From Candidatus Caenarcanales bacterium (GTDB lineage Bacteria > Cyanobacteriota > Vampirovibrionia > LMEP-6097), in NCBI GenBank assembly GCA_013216135.1, contig JABSOS010000005.1:1-64000 (forward strand): a stretch of 64,000 bases of DNA, in the 5' to 3' direction. Position 1 is the stretch's first letter. Each line of letters starts with the position of its first letter. Below, piece by piece: positions 55,687 through 63,400 of this stretch. The notes beneath the pieces were generated by a model, which had not been told where the DNA came from, did no database searches, and was given only the letters and a program-made list of their open reading frames with translations. The position numbers and the translations under genes were made by a program.

Positions 55687-57360
55687 ATGGGTTTGAGAAG
55701 AATATTTATAGCTTTAGTTTTGGTAGGCTTAGTAGGTTTTATTAGTGAGGCAGCTAAAGCTGCTGATTTGAGTTTTTGTGAAGATAATGTCGAAGTTTAT
55801 TTTCCAGTGGTAACTAATTTTAATGGTTCTGAATTTGAACAATTCGCTGGTGAGTCTGATAGAAGACCGAGGTCTATAGCTAGTACAGATGCTAATTTAG
55901 CTAAATTTCCACACTCTCGCACTGATTCTGAAGCGATAAAAGACTGTACTGGATTATCAAAGCATGCTGGCTATGTTAGAGAGTTTTCTAATATTGAGGC
56001 TAAAGATTATAAGTATCGCGTAGTTCAGAATTTTAGTCAGCTTGAAGAAAATGTCGATAAAATCCAAGTCTTAGTTAATGATTATCATTCTGTGAACAAT
56101 GTTCACAACCTTGCTACCTGGGTTTTACCACCTAACTGGAATAAGAATGGCAAATATACCACTATCCTTCACGCTCCAGGCTATGGTTTGACCAATAATC
56201 AAAAGTGGTTTGGGCAGTCAAATATAGTCTCTTATTTATCAATATTACGTAAAACTCCTAATAAGAACGTCATCTGGGTAATGATGAATACAGGTGGCTC
56301 ACCTGCTATGGGAGTGCATCCTGGTTATAAAGAAGTTTTATTGGAGACCCTTGCTTGGGGTGGAACTAATCTAGGATTAGATGCTGAAAGATTTGTTACG
56401 GTAGGTGGTTCTAGAAGTGGGCATACGGCTCTAGCTTGGCCTCGATATTTAAGTGAAGCTAATTATAAAGTTAGAGGTATTTTCTCTAATGTAGCTGGTA
56501 GCCTAGGAGCAGAAACATCGTATCCTTTTGAATTGATTTCATCGCATGCAGTTGCATCATGGCCTGTAGCTTTTGGAACTAATAATTTTGATCAATGGAA
56601 AGATGATTTGTTTTCACAAAGTAAGACTACAAGTCTTCTTAGAGAAAGGGTTCTGGGAGCTGATAGCTTTGAATCTGCTGAAGCACTAGGTATGATTGGT
56701 TCTAAAGACACTCTGGTGGATCTTGCTAATCAAGGTTCTTTACAGTTTGTATCATTAGGCTGGGGTGTTGCTGATCCATTTGTGGCTCAAGCACGTATCG
56801 CAAAATTTATAGATACTTTAGATAAAGAATTACCGTGTAAATTTAGTGCTCAGCTATATCAGAGACGAGGACATGAATCTGGTACTGAAGGTTTTCAAGA
56901 CTTTGTTGCTGGTATCAGTAATGATCCTAATTTCGTATTAGACTCTGAGCATAATATTAGATTATCTTGGAATGGTGCTCAGCTCTGTAAGGCTGATAGA
57001 TATCCTTTCGCTTTTAGGTTTCCTTATAAAACTGTGATTAATAGACAGAACTATATTGAAGTTGTCGGTACTCCTGGTTATAGCGTAGAAATTAAGGTAT
57101 TTAAGGATAATCAAGAAATCAAGACTATCACTGGACTTATGGATGATGTTTTTGAGTTAATCTCAATCAATTTTGATCAAGTAGGTACTTATACATTTAA
57201 AGTTACAGCTGGTAATTTACAAGATGCTGAGATCGATGTTCTAGTAGAAGCTGAGTTGCCGACTAGCTTAGAAGAGCTTAGCAGCTTATGGCAAGTAGGT
57301 GATGGTTCTATAGCACATACTCTAGAAGAAGATTTAAGAATAACTGCTGAATGTAGATAG
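55687..57360 (+). CDS. secreted alpha/beta-hydrolase-like protein
   Basis: A signal peptide occupies residues 1-26 (IFIALVLVGLVGFISEAAKA). The middle resembles an alpha/beta hydrolase: TTILHAPGYGLTNNQKWF near residue 158 as oxyanion-loop region, the nucleophile elbow VTVGGSRSGHTAL near 238, and a candidate catalytic His in RRGHESGTEGF near 396. The last 120 residues look like an immunoglobulin-type beta domain (YIEVVGTPGYSVEIKVFKDN). Esterase or peptidase activity on an extracellular substrate is plausible. A GGAG ribosome binding site is 4 bases before the ATG. It ends one base before the stop of the convergent membrane protein gene. Confidence 0.7.
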   Translation: MGLRRIFIALVLVGLVGFISEAAKAADLSFCEDNVEVYFPVVTNFNGSEFEQFAGESDRRPRSIASTDANLAKFPHSRTDSEAIKDCTGLSKHAGYVREFSNIEAKDYKYRVVQNFSQLEENVDKIQVLVNDYHSVNNVHNLATWVLPPNWNKNGKYTTILHAPGYGLTNNQKWFGQSNIVSYLSILRKTPNKNVIWVMMNTGGSPAMGVHPGYKEVLLETLAWGGTNLGLDAERFVTVGGSRSGHTALAWPRYLSEANYKVRGIFSNVAGSLGAETSYPFELISSHAVASWPVAFGTNNFDQWKDDLFSQSKTTSLLRERVLGADSFESAEALGMIGSKDTLVDLANQGSLQFVSLGWGVADPFVAQARIAKFIDTLDKELPCKFSAQLYQRRGHESGTEGFQDFVAGISNDPNFVLDSEHNIRLSWNGAQLCKADRYPFAFRFPYKTVINRQNYIEVVGTPGYSVEIKVFKDNQEIKTITGLMDDVFELISINFDQVGTYTFKVTAGNLQDAEIDVLVEAELPTSLEELSSLWQVGDGSIAHTLEEDLRITAECR

Positions 57361-57361
57361 T

Positions 57362-58456
57362 CTATGAAACTTTACTAGGGCTCATTTTCCCTGTTTCATA
57401 TTCTTCTGCGATGCGTTTCATTTCATTCATTTCAACAGGGAAGTGTTCATGCAGTGCGGTGATATATTTAGCCCAAATCTTTTCATCTTTTCTCATGCGC
57501 TTGAGAGTTTCAAATGCTGAATAGGATGGACTTTCAGTGATATTCTTTAACTGGATACGACACTTGTTTATTGCTGAATCTCGTTCTTCATTATTTGAAG
57601 CTTGGTCTAGGTCTTTCATTGAGATATAAAGTTTTAATGCTAGTGCTTCACCATAGCCAGGGACTACAGTTAAAGCTTTCTCAATATATTTAAGACACTG
57701 ATTCTTAGAGAATGTTTCACCATAACTTAAGTAGTCATGAGCATAAGCTAAAGCACCATTAACCCAAGTTGGTCCACTGAAGGTGTAATTCGAGCCGTAC
57801 GTAGAGAGTAAACGATCAATATTACTCGTTTTATAGTTTAAGTAATAGATATAAACTAATTCGTCTACGATTTGAGGAATTAGTGAGTATTGATCCTTAC
57901 CTTTAGTTACTTTTTCTAATAAATCTTCAAGTTTCTTGCTTTGCAATTCATTATGAGTTTTATCGGTATAACTCTTAGTATTGTCTTTAATAGCTTTGAA
58001 TTCAGTTAGGTAGAAAATTTCTTCTTTCTCTGAAATAAAACGCTCTTCCATTTCTTTGATTTTTTTAGTGAGCGTTTCATTGAGCTCTTCTAGAACATCA
58101 ATTTGAATTTTTCTTTTAGTATTCGTAATCGCTTGGTTAAAGGCAAAGCCGATAATAGTAAGAATAATGGTTGCAGCGAAACCGACTAGGAGTTCTATGT
58201 TACCTAACTTCATATCTAGTTTTTCATCAATGATGTTAATAGCTTTACTGCTGATAATATCGTCAAAGTCTTTATTTGGGATGCGAATATAATTTTTCTC
58301 ATCTAAACCGTTGATGGTATTTTTTAGCTGCTTAATTTCTTGTTTGAGTTGAGTATTTTCTGATTTTAAGAGTTCTAAATCTGAATTTGCACTTACAGAA
58401 GCCAGGCTTAGGGCGGCTATTATAGTGAATAATAAACTAAGGGAAATTCTCTTCAT
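57362..58456 (-). CDS. membrane protein with coiled coil and TPR-like C-terminus
   Basis: The N-terminus is a signal peptide (MKRISLSLLFTIIAALSLAS), followed by a coiled coil (LELLKSENTQLKQEIKQLKN), a membrane segment near residues 92-112 (VGFAATIILTIIGFAFNQ), another coiled coil, and a helical region with TPR-like pairs (QCLKYIEKALTVVPGYGEAL). I choose ATG 58456 because TATAAT ends 6 bases upstream, and an earlier ATG at 58474 would precede the signal peptide. It may act as an envelope scaffold. It is divergent from the FG-GAP gene, and both are exported. Confidence 0.68.
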   Translation of the reverse strand: MKRISLSLLFTIIAALSLASVSANSDLELLKSENTQLKQEIKQLKNTINGLDEKNYIRIPNKDFDDIISSKAINIIDEKLDMKLGNIELLVGFAATIILTIIGFAFNQAITNTKRKIQIDVLEELNETLTKKIKEMEERFISEKEEIFYLTEFKAIKDNTKSYTDKTHNELQSKKLEDLLEKVTKGKDQYSLIPQIVDELVYIYYLNYKTSNIDRLLSTYGSNYTFSGPTWVNGALAYAHDYLSYGETFSKNQCLKYIEKALTVVPGYGEALALKLYISMKDLDQASNNEERDSAINKCRIQLKNITESPSYSAFETLKRMRKDEKIWAKYITALHEHFPVEMNEMKRIAEEYETGKMSPSKVS

Positions 58457-58462
58457 ATTTTT

Positions 58463-58468
58463 ATTATA
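58463..58468 (-). promoter_or_regulatory. -10 box (TATAAT) for the membrane coiled-coil gene, leaderless
   Basis: Minus-strand TATAAT ends 6 bases before the ATG at 58456; no Shine-Dalgarno sequence. It sets the start of the gene. Confidence 0.62.
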
Positions 58469-58533
58469 TGTCACGCTTTGATCTTAAATTAGTAATTAAT
58501 CTTTTTTGGTTAAGATGTTTTCATACAGGTTTT

Positions 58534-60126
58534 ATGAAAAAAAATAATAATATAGTTTTGGTCTTTGCTTTATTGCTTTTGGCGCTTCCTGTCTTTGCAC
58601 AGATATATAGCAATCAAATCTCACTATCAGGATTGAATCATATTGGAAGTGGGCGCTTAGCTACAGCTGTAGCTGACTATAATGGTGATGGTTTTTCTGA
58701 TTTATTTATAACCAGGTCTGGTGGTACTGATTATTTATACCAAAATACAGGTAGCGGTACATTTATTGACGTTAGTTCTAGTTCTGGAATTAATGCACTT
58801 GCAGCATCGCGAGATGTTGATTTTATTGATTATGATGCTGATGGTGATTTGGATATCTACGTCACGAACTACGATATGAACTCAGTTTTGTACCGAAATG
58901 ATAATAACTTTTTTACTGATGTTGCTGCTACAGTTGGTTTAACTAATGGAATAGAAAAAAGCCGAAATGTTGCTTGGTTTGACTATGACGCTGATGGTGA
59001 TTTGGATGTTTTTATAGCTAATGGTGCCTTAGGCACCCCTATTACTAACCCTGGAGATCCTTACATCGCTAAAACTAATTCATTCTTTGAAAACGACATT
59101 AATAATTCAGGGACTTTTATTAATAAAACAGTTGATGTAGGTTTAGATATCGCTGCTGACTGGGTAATGATTAATCCAGCAGATATAAATAATGACGGTT
59201 ACCCTGATCTTCTCTTAGTGCCAGGTTTACCTGATTTACCAAGTAACCCTAATCTACCACTTTATTACTATAGAGTTCTTCTAAATGAAAAGAATGGAAC
59301 TTTTAAAGATGTTACTAGTCAGTCTGGAATTGTTTTGCAGGGTACTGCTCGTGGAACAGCTTGGGGTGATTATGATAATGATGGCGATTTAGACTTATTT
59401 ATAGCAAATGATAATTTTGATTCAGTAAGTGGTAACTTAGTCGCTGAGCCTAAATTTTATAGAAATGATATTAGTGCAGGGCTACGCTTTACTGATGTAA
59501 CAGTATCTGTAGGTATTTCAACTATCTTTGATCAATCTTATGCTGGTGGTAGAGCTTGTCAGTTTTCTGATTATGATAGAGATGGAGATTTAGACTTACT
59601 CGTTTTAAATTCCAAAGGATCTAAAAATAAGATTTTAGAAAATATTTCGGGATCATTTGCCGATATAACTAGTCAGGAACTGGAGTTAACAGCTTTAGAT
59701 GCTTCAGGGAATGAGGTTCATCCTTATGGTGCTGTATTTGAAGATTTTAATTTAGATGGTGATTTTGAATTATTTGTCATTAATAATAAAGATCAGGATC
59801 AAATCTTTGGTAATTCTATAGTAATTTCCACGAGAGATTCATTTAAATTAAGGATTTTAGATTCTAATGGAATTCAAAACCAACACGGAGCTATAGTTGA
59901 GTTACTTAACCCAGTAGATTTTAGTGTTTTGCAGTCTAGGGCAGTTTCTGGAGCTAATTCATATCTTAGTCAGGGCTCTTATGATATTAGTTTCACTGGA
60001 CTTGATGAAAATACTGAGTATGGTTTTAGAGTTAAATATATAGGAGGTTTAACAAAGACCTATGGTCCGATTACACCTCTAAATGCTTTTAATAGTTTTG
60101 GTCAGTTAGTTACTATTACGATGTAA
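58534..60126 (+). CDS. secreted FG-GAP/VCBS repeat protein
   Basis: A signal peptide covers residues 1-22 (MKKNNNIVLVFALLLLALPV, then FA). Seven or so FG-GAP repeats follow, with motifs such as ADYNGDGFSDLFIT, DYDADGDLDIYVTNYD, DYDADGDLDVFIANG, DINNDGYPDLLLVPG, DYDNDGDLDLFIAND, DYDRDGDLDLLVLNS and DFNLDGDFELFVINN, each with a calcium-binding loop. Together they make a beta-propeller. The end resembles the ASPIC/UnbV domain (NGIQNQHGAIVELLNPVDFS). The start at 58534 was preferred over ATG 58468 because of the signal peptide and an AGG near the ATG. Likely an adhesin or extracellular binding protein. Confidence 0.82.
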   Translation: MKKNNNIVLVFALLLLALPVFAQIYSNQISLSGLNHIGSGRLATAVADYNGDGFSDLFITRSGGTDYLYQNTGSGTFIDVSSSSGINALAASRDVDFIDYDADGDLDIYVTNYDMNSVLYRNDNNFFTDVAATVGLTNGIEKSRNVAWFDYDADGDLDVFIANGALGTPITNPGDPYIAKTNSFFENDINNSGTFINKTVDVGLDIAADWVMINPADINNDGYPDLLLVPGLPDLPSNPNLPLYYYRVLLNEKNGTFKDVTSQSGIVLQGTARGTAWGDYDNDGDLDLFIANDNFDSVSGNLVAEPKFYRNDISAGLRFTDVTVSVGISTIFDQSYAGGRACQFSDYDRDGDLDLLVLNSKGSKNKILENISGSFADITSQELELTALDASGNEVHPYGAVFEDFNLDGDFELFVINNKDQDQIFGNSIVISTRDSFKLRILDSNGIQNQHGAIVELLNPVDFSVLQSRAVSGANSYLSQGSYDISFTGLDENTEYGFRVKYIGGLTKTYGPITPLNAFNSFGQLVTITM

Positions 60127-60537
60127 ATATTTATTATTTGCTTTTGAAAGTAATGTTATGAATTCATTTGCTAGTTTGTTTTTGCCTAGATCAAGCATTT
60201 CGAAAACTATGATTTTATTCTTTTGAGTAAGTTTGTCTGAAATACTTTGTTTTATTCTTAATTTTGTTCCAAGTCCTTGTTTATTGATTTGTTCTCTAAC
60301 TATAGAAGCCCCTTGACGTAATTCTCTTTTTTGTTCAGTGCTAAGATTGGTTGTAGTATTTATAACATCATCAATAGCTTGAGCTACACTTAATACAGCT
60401 TCTGTAGGGTTTTCTTTGAACTTTTCTTTAAACTCCTGAATTAGACTGTTGTCAATTTCATGAGTGTTATTTGAAGAGGTTGTATTCGGAATCAATGCCC
60501 TAATTTGTTCCTCTAACCTAGTTCTAGGAATATCCAT
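60106..60537 (-). CDS. hypothetical protein, 143 aa
   Basis: I do not recognise this protein. It is helical and charged, with a segment ELRQGASIVREQINKQGLGT near residues 66-85 and a basic C-terminus (YLHRNSN). No signal peptide. Minus-strand TATTGT lies 7 bases before the ATG. Its end overlaps the FG-GAP gene by 21 bases, and it lies downstream of crtB on the same strand (38 bases between). Confidence 0.5.
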   Translation of the reverse strand: MDIPRTRLEEQIRALIPNTTSSNNTHEIDNSLIQEFKEKFKENPTEAVLSVAQAIDDVINTTTNLSTEQKRELRQGASIVREQINKQGLGTKLRIKQSISDKLTQKNKIIVFEMLDLGKNKLANEFITLLSKANNKYLHRNSN

Positions 60538-60544
60538 ATTAATT

Positions 60545-60550
60545 ACAATA
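60545..60550 (-). promoter_or_regulatory. -10 box (TATTGT) for the 60537 gene
   Basis: Minus-strand TATTGT ends 7 bases before the ATG at 60537, in the gap after crtB. Weak match to consensus. Confidence 0.35.
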
Positions 60551-60574
60551 GCACGAATGTTATCTTGAAGCCGG

Positions 60575-61444
60575 TTAAACTTTTCCTATACACTGCATAA
60601 GAATTAAACACTTTCCAGCGCCTGATATTCTAATCCTACGTCTTAAAATATCTGAAGCAGCTGTATTTTTAATTTTCTTAAATAGCCTTAGATAAAGCTT
60701 ATAAGCTAAGTAAACTCCAAATCGTGACCCTTTAGGTAGATTAAGAATCCCTGTTAAAGCATAAGCAAAGTCTTCTTCGATATCTTTTTCAATTTCAGCT
60801 TTCTTTTCTTCACTAAAGATCTCTTTTCCTTTAGTTTCTAAATCTTCTTTATTTAAGTTATGAAAACTAATTCCAGGAAAATAGGTTCTCCCCATACCTT
60901 CATAATCAGCTTTTAAGTCTCTAAGAAAATTAACTTTTTGAAAGGCGGAACCTAAGCTGCAAGCAGGTTCTTTAAGGCTTTGATAAAGACTATTATCCCC
61001 TTCTGTAAAAACTCTTAGGCACATTAGACCTACAACTTCAGCTGAACCATAGATATATTCTTTATAACCAGCTTGATCATAGTCTTTCTTCACTAAATCC
61101 ATTTCCATGCTTTTTAGAAAAGCATTTATTAATTCATTTTCGATTTGGTATTTATTCACAGCCCACTGGAAGCTGTTAAGGATGGGGTTTAAGCTAATTT
61201 TATCTTCTATGGCTTGATGAGTAGCAGCTTTGAACTCTTCGAGAAGCCTTTTCTTATCATGCTCATGGAAAGTATCTACGATTTCATCAGCGAAGCGCAC
61301 GAAGCCATAAATGGCATAAATCGCTTCATGAAACTTTTTATCTAAGACTTGTATCCCTAACGAAAATGAACTGCTGTAGGCATTAGTCGTAAGTTTACTG
61401 CAACTAAGGCAGGTTTCATGAAAGAGTTTTAAGTTAGTGGACAT
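60575..61444 (-). CDS. crtB: phytoene synthase (squalene/phytoene synthase family)
   Basis: CrtB joins two geranylgeranyl diphosphate molecules into phytoene, the first carotenoid. Both aspartate-rich motifs are present: IYGFVRFADEIVDTF near residue 42 (DxxxD) and FQKVNFLRDLKADYEGMGRT near 164. I place the start at ATG 61444 rather than an in-frame codon further upstream; the start then overlaps the crtI stop by 11 bases, so translation is coupled. The family also includes squalene-type enzymes, but pairing with crtI supports phytoene. Length 289 residues is normal. Confidence 0.88.
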   Translation of the reverse strand: MSTNLKLFHETCLSCSKLTTNAYSSSFSLGIQVLDKKFHEAIYAIYGFVRFADEIVDTFHEHDKKRLLEEFKAATHQAIEDKISLNPILNSFQWAVNKYQIENELINAFLKSMEMDLVKKDYDQAGYKEYIYGSAEVVGLMCLRVFTEGDNSLYQSLKEPACSLGSAFQKVNFLRDLKADYEGMGRTYFPGISFHNLNKEDLETKGKEIFSEEKKAEIEKDIEEDFAYALTGILNLPKGSRFGVYLAYKLYLRLFKKIKNTAASDILRRRIRISGAGKCLILMQCIGKV

Positions 61445-62918
61445 AATGCTTTTCCTTTGCAGCTTCTGTAGCCACAATTTTACCAGAGATTATCGATGGT
61501 GGAATCCCTGGTCCAGGAACTGTTAGTTGTCCAGTGAAGTATAAATTCTTAAGTCTTTTACTTTTAATGCTAGGTTTTAGGATTGCTGTTTGATCTAAAG
61601 TATTAGCGAGACCGTAGGCATTACCTTTAAATGCGTTATAGTCCTCTATGAAATTAGAGTGAGCATAAGTTTTTTTGTAGATGATATTGTCTTTGATTTT
61701 TTCACCCGTTAACTTTTCTAATCTCTCTATCACTAAGTTAAAGTATCTTTCACGGATAGCTTCATTGTCATTTGCAAGTCCAGTAGCTACTGGAATAAGG
61801 ATGAAAAGATTTTCATGTCCTTCTGGAGCTACTGATTTATCAGTTTTAGATGGATTACAGACGTAGAATAGTGGTCTACTAGGCCATTGTGGATTTATAT
61901 AAATCTCTTCAGCATGCTCATCTAGTGATTCATCAAAGAATAGATTATGGTGTAATAAATTATCAATTTTTTTATCAACTCCTAGATAGTAAAGTAAGCA
62001 AGATGGAGCCATGGTTCTAGAGTCCCAGTACTCTTCATCATAGTTTTTATTTCCTTCTGTGAGTAATTCTCTATCTACGTGTGCGTAGTCTGCTCCAGCA
62101 ATGATTATGTCAGCATAGTGCTCCTGATCATTTACTGTAACGCTATGAGCAAAGTCACCCGCACTATTAATTTTAGTTACAGGAGATGAAGCCTGAAGCT
62201 CAACTCCGAACTCTTCACAGATACTAATAAAGGCTTTAATAATTTCATGCATACCACCTTCTGGATACCAAGTCCCTAAAGCCATATCAGCATGATTCAT
62301 CATGCTATAAAGTGCAGGAGTATTTTCTGCTGTAGCTCCTAAAAAGAGAATTGGGAACTCGATGATGCTTTTTAAATAAGGGTGCTTAAAGTACTTATCA
62401 GTATAGGATCTAAACGAGTTAAATAAATCCATTTTAAATAATCCACTTATAACTTCCCAGTCAATAAACTCAAGGGGACTTAAGCTAGGTTTAGGAACCA
62501 TGCGATTCATACCGATTTGGTAGCGGTATTCAGCGGCAGCTAAAAATTCTTTTAGTTTTTCTCCAGCTCCTTCTTCATACGATTCAAAAAGAGCGTAGAT
62601 GTCTTCTAATTTACTTGGGAGGTCTAATTTGTCTTTTTCGTTAAAAAGTACCCGATATGAAGGCTCTAGCCTCTTTAAATTATAAAAATCACTGGTGGTT
62701 TTACCGAAGTCATTATAAAAATCCTCGAATACTTCAGGCATCCAGTACCAGCTAGGTCCCATGTCAAATTTAAATCCGTTTTCTTCGAAAACTCTGGCTC
62801 TGCCACCGAACTGGGCATTTTTCTCAAATACTTTTACTTTAAAGCCTTGCTTTGCTAAGTAAGCTGCTGAGCTTAAACTAGAAAAACCTGAACCAATAAC
62901 TATAGCGGATTTTGACAT
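61434..62918 (-). CDS. crtI: phytoene desaturase (CrtI type)
   Basis: CrtI introduces double bonds into phytoene using FAD. The N-terminus has the FAD dinucleotide motif AIVIGSGFSSLSSAAYLAKQ, GGRARVFEENGFKFDMGPSW near 42, and the C-terminus has YFTGQLTVPGPGIPPSIISG. I place the start at ATG 62918 because the first 25 residues of a longer frame from 62993 precede the FAD strand and do not belong to the family. This gives 494 residues, normal for CrtI. The gene is the head of the crtI-crtB operon. It shares a 20-base divergent promoter region with the exported protein gene at 62939. How many desaturation steps it performs is unknown. Confidence 0.9.
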   Translation of the reverse strand: MSKSAIVIGSGFSSLSSAAYLAKQGFKVKVFEKNAQFGGRARVFEENGFKFDMGPSWYWMPEVFEDFYNDFGKTTSDFYNLKRLEPSYRVLFNEKDKLDLPSKLEDIYALFESYEEGAGEKLKEFLAAAEYRYQIGMNRMVPKPSLSPLEFIDWEVISGLFKMDLFNSFRSYTDKYFKHPYLKSIIEFPILFLGATAENTPALYSMMNHADMALGTWYPEGGMHEIIKAFISICEEFGVELQASSPVTKINSAGDFAHSVTVNDQEHYADIIIAGADYAHVDRELLTEGNKNYDEEYWDSRTMAPSCLLYYLGVDKKIDNLLHHNLFFDESLDEHAEEIYINPQWPSRPLFYVCNPSKTDKSVAPEGHENLFILIPVATGLANDNEAIRERYFNLVIERLEKLTGEKIKDNIIYKKTYAHSNFIEDYNAFKGNAYGLANTLDQTAILKPSIKSKRLKNLYFTGQLTVPGPGIPPSIISGKIVATEAAKEKHYVH

Positions 62919-62924
62919 TACAGC

Positions 62925-62934
62925 TATAATCATA
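62925..62934. promoter_or_regulatory. bidirectional promoter for crtI and the 62939 gene
   Basis: TATAAT on the plus strand (62925-62930) ends 8 bases before ATG 62939. On the minus strand TATGAT (62934-62929) ends 10 bases before ATG 62918. Both boxes share two bases in TATAATCATA, so divergent start codons are separated by only 20 bases. Confidence 0.6.
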
Positions 62935-62938
62935 ACTA

Positions 62939-63400
62939 ATGAGGTTATTCTTTTTAGCCCTTTTCTTACTTTTAGCCACCTATATTTCCTCATTTCAGGA
63001 AGGCTTACATGCTGCTGACTCTACACTTATTGCAGAAGAGGACAGTGAGTTTGAGGTTGATCCTCAGTCTCAGCCTATTTATTATGAATTAGTACAGGAG
63101 CGCTTTAAACCAGAAGATGGCGAGTATTATTTAGATGGAGTTTTTTCTTCCCGTGGTGAAGCTTTTGTCAGGATATCTAGGGCTAAAGGCCCCCGAGCAA
63201 ATGAACTTCATAAATATGCAGCAACTTATAGATCAGGTGATTATATTGATGAAGGTTTATTTGTAAGTGAGATAAATATTAGAAAAAGATCTGTAATAGT
63301 TTTTGATGAGTTTGAAAAACGTTACTATCAGCTGAAGATGAGTTATGGTAACGCTGTTTCAAGGTTGACTCCTATTGCAAAATCTAATTCTTCAGAATGA
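62939..63400 (+). CDS. exported hypothetical protein, 153 aa, possibly PilP/GspC-like
   Basis: A signal peptide is clear at residues 1-26 (LFFLALFLLLATYISSFQEG). The mature part is charged, with an end that looks like a small beta barrel (AATYRSGDYIDEGLFVSEIN and KRSVIVFDEFEKRYYQLKMS). This resembles the C-terminal domain of PilP or GspC in type IV pilus/type II secretion systems, but I cannot be sure and no pilus genes are adjacent. TATAAT is 8 bases before the ATG. The gene overlaps the convergent PPC-like gene by 17 bases. Confidence 0.5.
   Translation: MRLFFLALFLLLATYISSFQEGLHAADSTLIAEEDSEFEVDPQSQPIYYELVQERFKPEDGEYYLDGVFSSRGEAFVRISRAKGPRANELHKYAATYRSGDYIDEGLFVSEINIRKRSVIVFDEFEKRYYQLKMSYGNAVSRLTPIAKSNSSE

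Noticed and set aside
58468-58533. Upstream start for the FG-GAP gene
   Set aside because: It would place 22 residues before an evident signal peptide; ATG 58534 directly precedes the peptide.
61445-61477. Upstream extension of crtB (11 residues)
   Set aside because: No support from the family; the extra residues are basic and antisense-like within the end of crtI. ATG 61444 is the natural start.
62919-62993. Upstream extension of crtI (25 residues)
   Set aside because: CrtI proteins begin a few residues before the FAD motif, which ATG 62918 gives. The extension overlaps the divergent exported gene.
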